Below, piece by piece: positions 1 to 11,735 of a stretch of 64,000 nucleotides of DNA. Each line of letters opens with the position of its first letter. The stretch's first letter is position 1. The stretch comes from Cryptomeria japonica (lineage: Eukaryota > Streptophyta > Pinopsida > Cupressales > Cupressaceae). The DNA is taken from the NCBI RefSeq assembly GCF_030272615.1, contig NC_081410.1:120218640-120282639 (forward strand), in the 5' to 3' direction. The position numbers and the translations under genes are program-made. The notes under the pieces are model-generated. The model saw only the letters and a program-made list of their open reading frames with translations, was not told where the DNA came from and searched no databases.

Positions 1-1622
1 TTATCAGATGGATGTCAAGTGTGCATTTTTGAATGGGGATCTTGATGAGGAAGTTTATATTGAGCAACCTGATGGTTTTTCACTTTAAAATGATAAAAAT
101 ATGGTTTGTAGGTTAAAGAAAGCTTTAAATGGATTGAAACATGCACCTAGAGCTTGGTATGCAAGGTTAGATAAATATCTTTTGAAACTTGGTTTCACTA
201 AAGGTAATGCTGACAATAATCTACATTATAAAGTCACTAATGATGATATACTGATTATTGAAGTTTTTGTTGATGACATCATTTTTGGAGGTGAAGATAG
301 GTTGTGCATGGAATTTTCTAAAAATATGGAGAAAGAATTTGATGTCTATGATTGGGGAAATGAAATTTTTCCTAGGTTTGCAAATTACTTAGATTGATAA
401 AGGTATTTTCATCTATCAAACTAAGTATGCTAGGGAATTGTTGAAGAAATTTGGTATGGTAGATTCTAAACCGGTAAGTACTCCTATGGTTACAAGTGAT
501 AAATTGACAAGGAAAGATGAATCTGCACTGGTAAATCCTACAAGATACATGTCTATGATTGGTGGTCTGCTATATTTGACTCAAACTAGGCCTGACATAA
601 TGAATGTTGTTTGTATTGCATCTAGATTTTAGACTGATCCTAGAGAGAATCATGAGAGTGCGGTGAAAATAATTTTTAGATACTAGTAAGGTACATCTGA
701 ATATGGTTTGTGGTACCCTAAGGATGATGAATTTACTTTATGTGCATATACAGATGCAAATTGGGCTGGTGATGTTGATGACCGGAAAAGTACTTTCGGT
801 GGAGTTTTCTTTCTTGGAAAGAAGTTGGTTTCATGGATCAACAAGAAGCAATCGTGTACTTCTTTACCTACTGCTGAAGTTGAGTGTTGCTACTACTAAC
901 TGTACACAAGTTCTATGGATGAAGAAAATGTTGAAGGATATCAAAGTGCATTGCACTGGACGAGGAGTTTTTCATTGTGATAACTTTGTTGCAATAGACA
1001 TATCAAAGAATCCGGTATTTCACTCTTAGACAAAGCACATATCTATCAAGTATAACTTTTTGAAGGAGAAGATGGAATAAAATGAAGTTAGATTGGTTTA
1101 TGTGAACACTAAAGAGAAGATTGCAGATATTTTCACTAAACCTTTGCCTAAAAAATCATTTGAGTACCTGAGATATAGATTAGGGGTTTCTGCCCCTCCG
1201 ATAGAGAACTGATTGATGTTATTTGGCATCAATCCGGTATGCATTATCAAAGATATCATTCAATCTGACATTGATGTGGGGATGCTACTCCTCTGGGGGA
1301 GTAGTTATCCTTGTGTTTCATTGGTTTTATTTTTGCTTTGATAATTTCGTCAGATTTCTGGCATTGATGTCAAAGGGGGAGAGATATTGATGTGAAAAAC
1401 TTAAAGAGTTGTATACATTAGGGGGAGAGATATATCTAAAAAACATAGCTTTATAGAGATATCATTCATAGGGGGAGTTTGGTCTTTGTTTCAGAACTTC
1501 ATTGCTATATCTTTATGTGGGAGATTGTTGGATGTCTTCCATTAGAGGATAATTGTTTGGTATTTCTTGGCACTTGGATGTTTTTCACATCTAGTGTTGC
1601 CATCAATGCCAAATGGGGAGAT
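1..1622 (+). mobile_element. Ty1/copia relic A, 3' part of pol
   Basis: This is the tail of a copia polyprotein: the second half of reverse transcriptase (ALNGLKHAPRAWYARLDKYL near 120-180, FVDDIIFG near 265-290), the SMIGGLLYLTQTRPDI block near 550-600, and RNase H (CAYTDANWAGDVDDRKST near 740-790), with pol ending near 1212. Between pol and the LTR, G-rich purine tracts recur (near 1290, 1375, 1420, 1470 and 1610), the last ending directly at the LTR. Repeated polypurine tracts are a known trait of the Sirevirus lineage, so I suggest a SIRE-like copia. The element is broken in several places and is a fossil. Its 5' part lies outside the window. Confidence 0.9.
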
Positions 1623-2829
1623 TGTTGGCCATTTGGAGGAATTGAGTATGTGTTGCATTGATGTTTTGTCATTGATGTCAACACTAGTTGTTTTGGATGC
1701 TTTACCGGTATCCTTCTAGTCCCGACAGGCTGTTTGGTTTTTGGTTGGATTGGATCATGATGATCTGGTATGTTTGGATTATGGAATTGGCTTATTCATG
1801 CTACTCAGATTCATGTTCAGTCAGTTGGATTTGAATTTGGTGATTAGATGCTATCCTGTTTACTAGAAAGCTTGGTTTGTTGTTCCGGCAAGGATTTCAT
1901 CAACAGAGCTTTGATGAAGACCTTTGATGATATGCATAAGTGGTATTGGTGTTTCTTCTGGTGGAGTTTCAAGATGTTGATGGTGATCGTGTTCGAGACT
2001 TAGTTGATTGGGATTATTTATTTGGCGTGTATGGACCTATATTAGGTCCCAGTATTATCTAGGTTATGGACCGACTTAATGTAACATGTGGATTGGACCT
2101 CTTGGTGTGTTTTCGAGATGTCTTATGAGTTGGATATTATTTGTTTGGTCTAAGACTGACATGTTTTATAATTGTTTTATTGTCTGGTGGCCGACCTTAT
2201 TGTTTATGGTTGAGGGTTTGTATATATATGATATAAGATCTCATTGTAGATCATATGTGAGGATGTGTATGAGTGAGTAATATAATAATCATTCAGGTAG
2301 AGGATTTGGTTGATCATTGGTGATCGAGTTGGGTTTATGTAAGAGGATTTAGTCCTCCAGTATTTATCTTAACCAGAACTATATTCAAGCATAGGAGATG
2401 CTATCTTTGTAGTTCATTCCTTCTTTCGGATTGTAGTATGGATTTCTATGTAGTTAGTGAGACTCCTATTGTGATGAGCAGTGTAATTTAGGCTATTGAC
2501 CTTCCCGCAAGTGGAGGCCCCTCAATTGTAATTCACATACTTACTGGAGAAGTATTATCTGACTGTGGGTAGGCTTCCCACCATGGTTTTTCCCTTTAAT
2601 GGGTTTTCCACGTACAAATCTTGGTGTCATGTGGATGGTATTTATTCTCTGATTATTATTTATGCTAAATTGGTTTATCTGCTATTTCAGTATTTGGTTT
2701 ATGCATTCAGGTATTGATCTTTTGGTTTTCGGTATTAAAGTTTTAATTGCTAAAGGTTCTGGTAATCTATGACAACTGATTCACCCCCCCTCTCAGTCGT
2801 CTTTCGATTATTTGAACTGTCTAACAACA
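1623..2829 (+). repeat. 3' LTR of copia relic A
   Basis: The LTR begins TGTTGG straight after a purine tract and ends near CTAACAACA. The end region holds the ACTGATTCACCCCCC-CTCTCAG block shared by the LTR ends at about 11,680, 14,836 (minus), 20,993 (minus) and 24,770, so all belong to related families. Immediately after it, RNase H sequence of another copia resumes, so relic A was inserted into relic B. The exact last base is uncertain by a few bases. Confidence 0.8.
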
Positions 2830-2948
2830 CACAAATTATATGGATGAAGTAGACTTTGAAGGATATTGGTGTAACATTCAACGAACCCATATCTATTATG
2901 TGTGATAACACTAGTGCAATAAATATTTTTTAAGAATATGGTACAACA
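2830..2948 (+). mobile_element. Copia relic B, RNase H piece left of the insertion
   Basis: This short piece reads as copia RNase H (a LKDIGVTFNEPISIMCDNTS-like stretch) and is cut by the solo LTR that starts at 2949. The same gene resumes at 6754. The bases CAACA at 2944-2948 and 6749-6753 are the 5-bp target duplication made by the inserted LTR element. Relic B is broken and is the oldest layer of this nest. Confidence 0.8.
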
Positions 2949-5900
2949 TGTAGTACCCCTCCTCGATTAGACTCTTTTTGTATTTATGTTTGACTTCAGT
3001 GGAACATTATTGTATATTGATTCAGATTTTATGTGATGTTATTTCATGCTTTATTTGGATTTGTGGTGTATGCTTTCATACAATATCTCAGTGCTTATGA
3101 TTAATGTTATTTTTATGGATCATTATCATGGACTGACACTTTTACGTTATATGTGTGATGCATTATTTATATGTTCGTGTTTGCAAGTGTATGGGATGCG
3201 AGGAGATGATTTTCGTTCACTCACTCTAGTGAGACATGGAACGTCACGATTCTCCTTTATCAGTGTGTGTGTCGTGTATGTTATATATTTGTCTATATGC
3301 ATGTGTGGTTCTTTGGTGCAGGTACTAGTACTGGGTAGGTATGGGGAATCGACTCCACCTGGTTTCACAGGTCTGAGTGTGCCTTATATGTCCGATGGGA
3401 GTGGAGGAGATAGTTGTTGGACCCTAAGTTGACCCATAGTTACACTCATGTGAGTGTTGTCAGTCGGTTGTCTTTCTCATCTGGTCGGTATGCGAGTCAT
3501 AGTGCTTTGGTTTGGTCATTTGTGAGTCGTCATTTGATCATTCTTTGTTTTGCGTGCTTTCATTTATTTTAATGGTTATTTAATTGATTAAATGATGCTA
3601 TTTTTATGCTGGTGTAATTAGTTAATTATTATGCTCATAAGTCTATTGATTTAATTAAATAAATGAATTGCTAGAATTAAATGGTTAAAATGACTTATTT
3701 TATTGTGAATAGTTGTATTAATATTTTGTGGAAGGAAATAAGTATTTGCCTTCCATTTAAATGTTGAATGCTTATGTTGAAAGAAAGTATCTTGGAAAAT
3801 AGAAGATTAATAAAATCTTTTTTCCTTTTACCTATCCATTTGACTTTTGTATTCTATTTGTTGGAAAATAATTGTTTATGGGAAAGGTAAATATGATTGT
3901 TTTTACTTTTTAAAATAATTTAATCTCATTGGTTGGAAAAACTTTTAACCTAGAAAGTTTAGGTTGAAATTATTTTTCCCATATATTCCTGGGAGTTCAC
4001 GGGAATGAGGGAGGCAGAATTTTGAAGGAGAAATTTGGAAAACTATTCTGGAAGAGGAGCTGGAATTGGAATTGGTTTGCAAGAATTGGGATTCTTCCAT
4101 CATTTTGCTTCCTAGTTTGCTGAAGTTTGGATAATCTCTTATTGTTTTGCTATTTAATTTTTGAATGTTTTAGTTGCTTCCTGTGTGTTGAAAATGTAAA
4201 TATCTTTTTAAATTCTTGTTGAAAGATTGGAATGGAAGAAAGAGTGCATGTCATTGATGATTTTGTGGAATTCATATCAAATGGGTGTATGTTGAAAAGA
4301 AATGACTCACCTTTCCATTTGTTGCTTTTTATTTGTTCATGCAAAATCAAATTCTTGAATTACCTCTTCTATTTGGAATAGAAAGGAATGGATTTAGTTT
4401 GTTGTGTGTTTTCTAGTATCTAATTGCCCAAGATTTGGGGCTTATGATGGCAAAAATTGGTTGTTTAGCTCTGGATAGATGTAAGGAATTCTTCCTGTGT
4501 AATGGAAGTGAGGAAATTTATCATAATCCCCCTCCTATCTTTTAAATTCTTCTTTGGTTGCCTAAAACTTATCTATTGGGCTCTTGTGTGATTTTAATTC
4601 ACCATTTACCTTATTCGTAAATATCCCTTTGTATTCTGGAGTTTGGCATTGTGTGTGTGTGTGCCCGTGAAATGAACAAGGGATGAATTGATTTCATGTT
4701 AAATTGATTTTAAAATGCAAAGGAAGTAGAAATTTATTATTTTATTGTTTAACCTTACCCATGTGGTGGGCTAGCCCCACCACGTGGGACAGTAGTGTTT
4801 GGCTACCCACAGATAGTGTCTGGCTACCCGTAGGTAGCAGCACTATCGGTCGGCAGTACTGCTACACGATAGCAGCACTACCGGTTGGTAGGACTGCTAC
4901 TGGTTGGTAGTAGTACTACCGGTGGTAGCAGGATTACCGACAACAACACTACCGCGGGCAGGCTTTGGCCCCTGCATGCCTTTGTACCCTTCGCAGTACA
5001 ATTTATTATGTGCCGTTAATTTAATTTTATAAAACGCAATAAATTTTTATGTTGGTTTTAAAGTTAAATTTTAAATGGTAATTTATAAAGTGATTTTATC
5101 TTGATTTAATAAATTTATTTATTGAAATCAAGGCTTGAATATTAACTCTAAATTGGTAATTTTGGATGTATTTTGGAAATAGATTATATGTTTATATAAT
5201 TCATATTGTTATTTGGTTGAAAAATTAATATGAATTTCATTCTATATTGGTGTATTGAATTTGGAAATTAAATAGATGTGAATGTCATATAAGGGTGTTT
5301 TATTTAATTTTCAATCAATGAAGTTGCAAGTGCTTATGATGCTGATTTTCTCAAAGATTGTCTAAGTGCAGACTTAGTGAAATTATCTTTCCTTGCAAAG
5401 ATTATTATTGTGGTTGTTTCTCGTCTATGGTTTAGTTGTCCTGTTGTGGCATATTTGACTATTTTGACCAAGTGATATATGATGACCTCGTTGTCTTAAC
5501 CATGTAGTGTCTTTGCCTTATGGTTAACCAAGAGTCTGTATGTCCTTGTTTTGACCACTTGTATTTGGATAATGGTGTTATGGTTGTTTGCTTCACCATA
5601 GGGTCCTCGTGGAGTGACCATGTTTGTTTAGTGTCCTTTGAGAGAGTGGCTTTCAAGTGGGGGCCGCGCCCAAAGTGGATGGCAGGATAACCCATCGAAA
5701 GTCATCTAATAAGTGATAATATAATAAATTGATTAGGAGGTGGGTAGTTTATAACATTATATAAGATATTGTACCTCGTACATGGTTGAGTGCTCGTAAA
5801 GGGGTCAAGATGTAGTGGGAAGGCCTGGAATGGCAAACTGACCACCTTGTCTTCATGAAAGGCTAGTAGGGTCCGCATGAGACTTAGTTGGAGTTGGAGG

Positions 5901-6748
5901 TTCGGGAAAGGTTACCAAGATAACCCAGGATGGGACCTATGGAGGCTTACCATGGTAACCATCATAAGCTATGCGATGACACTCTCTCTTTAGGTTCACT
6001 TGTGTATTGTGATGTCGAATCACTTGAGTATTGTGATGTTGAGTCACCTGGAATATTGTGGAGTCATATTGTTCTGTCGACCATGTCATGCTTTTGCTTG
6101 CTTGAGGGTCCTCTACTATCTCCTAGCACAGTGGGGTGATTTCTAGTTTGAGATCACATGGTCGGGTGGTAGTTCCACTTCCCATCAGATGTTCTTGTTC
6201 GTACCTTCATGCGAGGATTGGCTTTGCAGGTGTTCCTGTGGTTCGTGAATCATGCTTTATCTCATGTTGGAGATTATTATTCTTTGGAGACCTATGTGGT
6301 CATTTGTATCATGAACTTATGTAACCTTATATTCGGTTAAGTTGTAACTTTATATGTATATTGAAAGCCATGTATTGGAAGATCAGTGTAATCCTAAGTT
6401 TTGGATGTTATTTATCAGCTTTCTATTATGATTTGTGTAAATGCTTATTGAAGAGAAATTATGTTGTATCCTTTCAATCTTTCAATGGTGTAATTGCTAT
6501 TGCATATGGCTTATTATGTTCTTTGAGTAATTGATGGTTAATTGGATTAATCTTAATTGTGGAATTTAACTTTTGGCTTTACTCTTCGTTGGTAACCCTT
6601 TAAGGAATTCTGGTGTAAGTCTTCCACTTGTGTTGTTATAGTGTTATTGTTGTAATTAATGCACTTAATATGATTTATACTTTTAAAAAAAAAAATTGTT
6701 TCACTCTTGTTGTGGGTTTTCCTTTGGGGTTCCTGGCGGGGCATTACA
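2949..6748 (+). mobile_element. Long solo LTR, probably Gypsy (3.8 kb)
   Basis: The insert starts TGTAGTACCCC and ends GGGGCATTACA, giving a short imperfect inverted terminus, and is flanked by a perfect 5-bp duplication CAACA. TGTARYRCCCC ends are common in plant Gypsy (Tekay/chromovirus-type) LTRs. I see no second copy of either end, no polyprotein and no primer site inside, so a solo LTR formed by LTR-LTR recombination is the simplest reading. A non-autonomous element cannot be excluded. The 128-aa open frame at 3046-3432 has no recognisable domain. Confidence 0.72.
4740..4970 (+). repeat. GC-rich short repeats inside solo LTR
   Basis: An island with imperfect repeats of a GGTAGCAGCACTACCGGT-like unit, many of them small inverted repeats, in otherwise AT-rich LTR sequence. 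The CACGTG-like core near 4780 is part of the same island. Function unknown. Confidence 0.55.
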
Positions 6749-6753
6749 CAACA

Positions 6754-7204
6754 TTCTAGAACAAACCATATACCTATTTAGTATCACTTCTTGAGGGAAA
6801 AGGTGTTGGATAATGAAATAAAGCCTGAGTATATATCTACAAAAGAGAAGATTGAAGATATCTCCATAGAGGCATTGTGTAAATATACTTTTGAGTATCT
6901 CCAGCAAAAGTTAGGGGTTTTACCCATCCTTAGTATGAACTAATGTACATTTGATTGTGCATTGGTCTAGTGAACAACTTGCATATTTTTATCTGGAGTG
7001 ATGCTTGGGTGCTTCCTCATAGGGGGAGCAGAAGTGAGTTTCTTAGGAGGAGTTATGCCCGCCTTTGTCCTTGATGTCAAAGGGGGAGAGATTATGAGGA
7101 ATTTAGATGAAATTCAAATAGTTGTTGAGTTGATGTAGAGTTGTGCAAAGAGTTTTATATTTTTGTTGTTGATGGATGTTGCCATCGATGACAAAGGGGA
7201 AGAT
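6754..7204 (+). mobile_element. Copia relic B, end of pol and polypurine region
   Basis: Copia RNase H resumes here (TCTAGAACAAACCATATACC codes the SRTKHIP block), runs to the end of pol near 6940, and is followed by G-rich tracts near 7020, 7080 and 7195. The last tract abuts TGTTGC at 7205, the start of the 3' LTR. The layout matches relic A and the minus-strand element at 14,836-22,082, so relic B is another SIRE-like copia fossil. Confidence 0.82.
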
Positions 7205-8329
7205 TGTTGCAGTTGATGATTATGATTGTTTGTCATTTATATCTTTGATGTTCTTGGTGTTGGTGATCCAAAATATGTGTTCCCGAAATCTTTGATGCTT
7301 CAGAAGATGCGTTGATGGATTAGTTGTGTTGATGGCAATCAAGATATTTTTGGTTATTGGATGTGGTATTGATCAATGGTATTCATGTGTATCCTAGTTC
7401 CATTCTTATTTTTGTTGTATTGGGCAATGATTTTTGGGTCCAAAATTTGAGGATGTGTAGAGAATTTGGTGTAGCATGCGAGTCATAATTTGGGTCCAAA
7501 ATTTGTAATGGTTGTAACGTGTTAATTTAACTTTTGATGTGTGTTATGGTATGGTCTACTTCTCATTCCTTCCCACCACCAGAATGTTTAGTGTTGACCT
7601 ATTTTAGATCTTTGTCTTAGTCAACTTGGAAGATTATGCTTCTCAGAGATAGTATATAATTGAGAATGATCTAGATAAGTGAGCATGAAAAAGTGTAGCA
7701 TTGTTATTGAATATATTGTCACAACCCTCCTTTATCACCTTTTGATTTAAATACAAAACTCTATTATATTTCTTTGGATAAACTATTGAATGAATATTGT
7801 AAGGGAATAAAAATAATAAACCACACACACACATAGAAAATATATATATATTTTTAATTGGTTATTTAATTTCCCTCACCCAAATTAAGGCACATGTTGT
7901 AGGAGGAATAAGAAGCTTCTAGAGGCTTCTCCACCACCCTTGCATGTAACTCCTCCCACTAAGCCTAATCAATTTGCATGGAGGCCAAATTGGGAGAGAA
8001 TCTCTTTTTTTTCAATTAAAAATTAGGTAGTGGGAATTTGAAATTTCTTTTATAAAAGAGGTACAAGTTTCAAAATGAGTGGTTGGCTATTCCATAAGAA
8101 ATTCTGCAAGTAAAATTTTCCTTGGTAGTCAATTTTCATTTTCAGCTAAGATTTTGTTGGGAGGACTTCTCTTCAAATTTGGAGGATCAAGGAAGACTCT
8201 ACACCATTTTCAAGCACCCAGGTTCTTTCAAACTTAGTTTCGTGCATCTTATTCTTGTTGTAGATTAGATTTGATTAAATTATTTAGGAAATTAGAATCA
8301 TTTGATGAGAAGGAGATTCATTTGTTTCA

Positions 8330-8650
8330 GATTTTGATAAGAATTAGTCTCAGTTTTTGATAAGAAGTAGATTAAATTGTTTGATGAGAATGAGATTCAT
8401 TGTTTCAGATTTTTGATAAAAATTAGTTTCAGATTTTGATAAGAAGTAGATTAAATTATTGATGAGAATGAGATTCATTTGTTTTAGATTCTTGATAAGA
8501 AATTAGTTTCAGTTTTGATAAGAAGTAGATTAAATGGTTTAGGAGAATAGAGTCATTTGATGAAAATTAGATTCATTGTTTTCAGATTATTTTTGATAAA
8601 AATTAGATCCATTCATTTCAAAATTTTGATAAGAATTAGATTCATCCAGA
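8330..8650 (+). repeat. Degenerate tandem repeats
   Basis: Imperfect repeats of a unit built on TTTTGATAAGAAGTAGATTA and GAGAATGAGATTCATTTG, several copies, inside the second solo LTR. Confidence 0.7.
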
Positions 8651-8854
8651 TTAAATCATTGGAATATCTTATTAAGTTTTAGATTTGAATTGATTTAAAG
8701 TCTGAAATGTATTCTTTTCTCTGGTTATTGATTTAAAGTCTGAACTGTGTATTTGAAAGGATCTTGCTGTAATCAATCTCTCTAAAAATTCTCATTTTCT
8801 GGTTATCTAAATCCTCTGTAGGAATACGTTTAACATTTTCCCTTTGTGAGAGTT

Positions 8855-9062
8855 TTTTTCCCTGTGTGCACAAATAAATTATCTCTTTTTTTTTTTTTCT
8901 GTGAATAGATCTCCCTGTGTGTGCAAGCAAATTTTCTCTTTTCTCTGTAAATAGATCTCCCTGTGTGTACAAACAATTTTCTCTTTTCTCTATGAACAGA
9001 TCTCCCTGTGTGTATAAATAAATCATCTCTCTTCTCTGTGAACAGACCTCCCTGTGTAAAGA
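8855..9062 (+). repeat. Tandem repeat, unit about 46-54 bp, about five copies
   Basis: Units start with CCCTGTGTG near 8858, 8912, 8959, 9005 and 9049, each followed by an A/T-rich part and a TTCTCTTTTCTCTGTGAACA phrase. Overlapping minus-strand open frames here are a by-product of the repeat. Confidence 0.85.
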
Positions 9063-11009
9063 ACAAAAGAAATGAAAGAAAAAGGGAGAAGAAGAACCTC
9101 TCTGGTTATTGCTTCATTGTACTTAATATGTGATTATTATTATTATTTCTATCAGACCTGTTATCTACCCCGCTCTGAGTGATTTTCAATAATTTAAAAA
9201 TGCAATACTCCTGTATAAAATAATAACAATAATAATATTATATATAAGAACATATATATTTATATACATATATATATATAACCAAAAAAAAGAAATCATT
9301 TCGAACTTTAAATTTCCCTTGAACTCCGTAACGCACGGCGTTTTACGTAAAAAGGCGGCAGTGTGCATGGACGGTTACATTGTAACTGTCGCAGGGTACG
9401 GAGGGGCCCGCGGGTCCCCTCATCTCTGCGGACCTGCGCATGCAGGGCCGCAGGGGTGACGGGACCCGTGGTCCCCACCCCGCACCCTACTCACTACCCA
9501 AAGCAAAAAATAAGTTATTTAATTAAAGGTTTTTTTTCCCCTTTCTAATTTGTAATTTGAATTTTTAAATTGGGGTCTTTTTTTTATATATATAAATTAA
9601 TTACTTAAAATTTTTTTTAGTTTGATAGAAATGGCATTTAGGAAATATTGAATTCTTTTTTTTGTATAAGCTTTAAGATATCGTATTTCGACTTAGAAAA
9701 AAAAAATTGGGCTAATATGTAGCAAGTTCATAATTAAATTATCCTTAGTAAGTTTAAAATTGTAGACTATATTCTTTTAAAGTTAAGTTACTCAACCCAT
9801 TAAGAATCATTGGGATACTTGATTGCTCTTTAGAGATTAACTTACATTAATACAAATGCTTATATTTAATCGTTATTTTGGACTCGTTAAATCTCCTTAC
9901 ATTATGCAAGTTCCTCATAGATTAATTGCCTTCATTGATGGTTCATAACATGCGAATTATTTGTGGAATAATTACATCTTTCATGCATTTACTATTATGC
10001 AAGTTTCGTGATGGTCATTATTATGCAAATTACACTTCAAGTAGTTAATTCAATTATTACGCTTTCATTTTTGTTTTCATAGTTAGAAAACTAAACAAAG
10101 GAAGTTGGAAAACCAAAACTAGCAGCGTTCGGTATATATGGTGCCTCTGGGTCACGCTTACGGGTAATGCCGTCGTGTTGAACTACTGCACTTAACGCCT
10201 AATAAAGCTGCATTAACGATGTCTGTGGCATCGTCCCTATAAATCGTCGGGGAGTAATAAGGGACATTTGGAAGTTAAAATCCAAGGGGCGGGCAATCCC
10301 CCTTGGATCGATAATTTAATAAGATAACTTTTAAATGATTTTCACATCCGTTGAGATACACCATAGTAAACCCCTTTTTAAGGATGGTCAAGTTAAATAC
10401 CCTCATGAAGTTTATTTTCCTTTTTATTTATTTCATCTTGAAGGGATATTGGTGATTTGCAATTGGGTGACGCTCTTGATAAGTATTAGGGTCTAGTTAT
10501 TTTGTTTAGGCCACAAGCAATAGGCCATCTTGAGCCTTCGCTTAAGTGCTACCATCGTGGGTAGCAACCGCAGAGAAACTGTCTGGGACACTGACCCTAG
10601 AAAGGGTTGCGTACCCACAAATCAGTTTACATCAAACCATAGATTAGAAAATAGAACTACATATTTTACGCCTTGATCCCGTGCCGAAGCGGGTATGTAG
10701 GCAGTCTTGGGATGGAGTTGTCCCTCGTACTCAGGCGTTCGTGGGTGGGGTCTAGGCTTGGTTGAGTAAGAATCCTAATTGAAAGATAAGATAATCAATT
10801 TAATTCAATGCATACTCGGAAGGAATCCCGTATGGATTCGCTTGACTTCCTGAGGCTTTAAGCCAAATTCCGAGGCGGAATTCAAGCTTGTATTATTTTT
10901 AATTACTCCTAAGGACGGCGACCTCGGTGCATTCTTGATAGAAGAATGTAGTACTTAGTGAGTGGCTCAGGACCCGAATGGTCCTGATGAGTCTAAGTCT
11001 CTGGCCAGA

Positions 11010-11175
11010 GCATCTCCTATCCCGTTCGGATGGATGCCTATCCTGTATGGGTAGATGCCTATCCCGTATTGGATAGATGGAATATTACGTCCCGTATGGA
11101 CAATTGCCTAACCCGTATGGTTAGAAGCTCATCTCGAATGGATGAATGCCTAATCCTAATTGGATGGATGCCCAG
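11010..11175 (+). repeat. Short degenerate tandem repeat, unit about 28-30 bp
   Basis: Repeated GATGCCTATCCCGTATGG-like units close to the right end of the second solo LTR, five or six copies. Confidence 0.75.
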
Positions 11176-11735
11176 AGTATGCAATTGAATAAAACATAAT
11201 GAAAGAAAAAAAAATAAATAATACTCAATTTTTGTTGAATCAATTTTGTTGGGTTATTACAGATATGTGAGATTGGAAAGGAAAGATCTGATTGTTGGAG
11301 ATATGTGAAAGTGTGCTGGTATTGAGGCACCAGAAGCAATCCGATTTTGCAGATTGTGTTACAGTGGTGGATTCTTTCTTTCTTTCTCTCTTTCTTTGGT
11401 AGTGAGCCTTGTTTTGGGCATTGAGCCCTCCTGCAGTGAGCATTTTGGAAGTGAGCCACTATTTGTAAAAATCACCTTAACCGTTGTCACCTTAACCATT
11501 GTTTTACATTGAGAACTAACATTCTTCGTGGTTTTTCCCTTCTTGGGTTTTCTACATCATATCTTGTGTTCATTTTGTGATCTGTTGTATGTTTATGTTT
11601 TCATGCTATATCTATCTTAATTTATTTTGTTGGTTGCTCTGGATGTGAAAAGGATAAAAGAAATTGATTTAAGTTATCAACTGATTCACCCCCCCCCCCC
11701 TCTCAGTTGCCCAGACATTCAATATTTTTAGTATT

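Larger units (their letters stand above)
7717..11261 (+). mobile_element. Long solo LTR, probably Gypsy (3.5 kb)
   Basis: It begins TGTCACAACCC and ends GGGTTATTACA, the same style of terminus as the insert at 2949-6748. The flanks TATAT (7712-7716) and GATAT (11,262-11,266) agree at four of five bases and are a plausible decayed target duplication. The host LTR reads continuously across once this block is set aside. There is no coding domain inside; three tandem-repeat zones and a GC-rich patch (9330-9480) fill it. CCTATAAATCG near 10,235 could be the LTR promoter, but this is untested. Confidence 0.68.
7205..11735 (+). repeat. 3' LTR of copia relic B, split by an insertion
   Basis: The LTR occupies 7205-7716 and resumes at 11,262. 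The right part carries the same motifs as the minus-strand LTRs near 15,060-15,200 and 21,220-21,350: a repeated GTGAGC phrase around 11,400-11,455, then the ACTGATTCACCCC-CTCTCAG terminal block at 11,680-11,705. The right end is approximate because it is degraded. Confidence 0.75.

Noticed and set aside
3046-3432. A 128-aa open frame that could be a small gene
   Set aside because: It lies inside a solo LTR, has no domain or signal features and shows repeat-like composition.
8733-9066. Two overlapping minus-strand frames with repeated TQGDLFTEKRE-like peptides
   Set aside because: They are the translation of a 46-54 bp DNA tandem repeat inside an LTR; overlapping frames of the same repeat are expected.
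9330-9500. GC-rich patch resembling a CpG island or gene start
   Set aside because: It is short, inside a solo LTR, and no domain-bearing frame follows it.
11121-11459. A 112-aa minus-strand frame
   Set aside because: It straddles the boundary between a solo LTR and the host copia LTR, so it is a chance frame.
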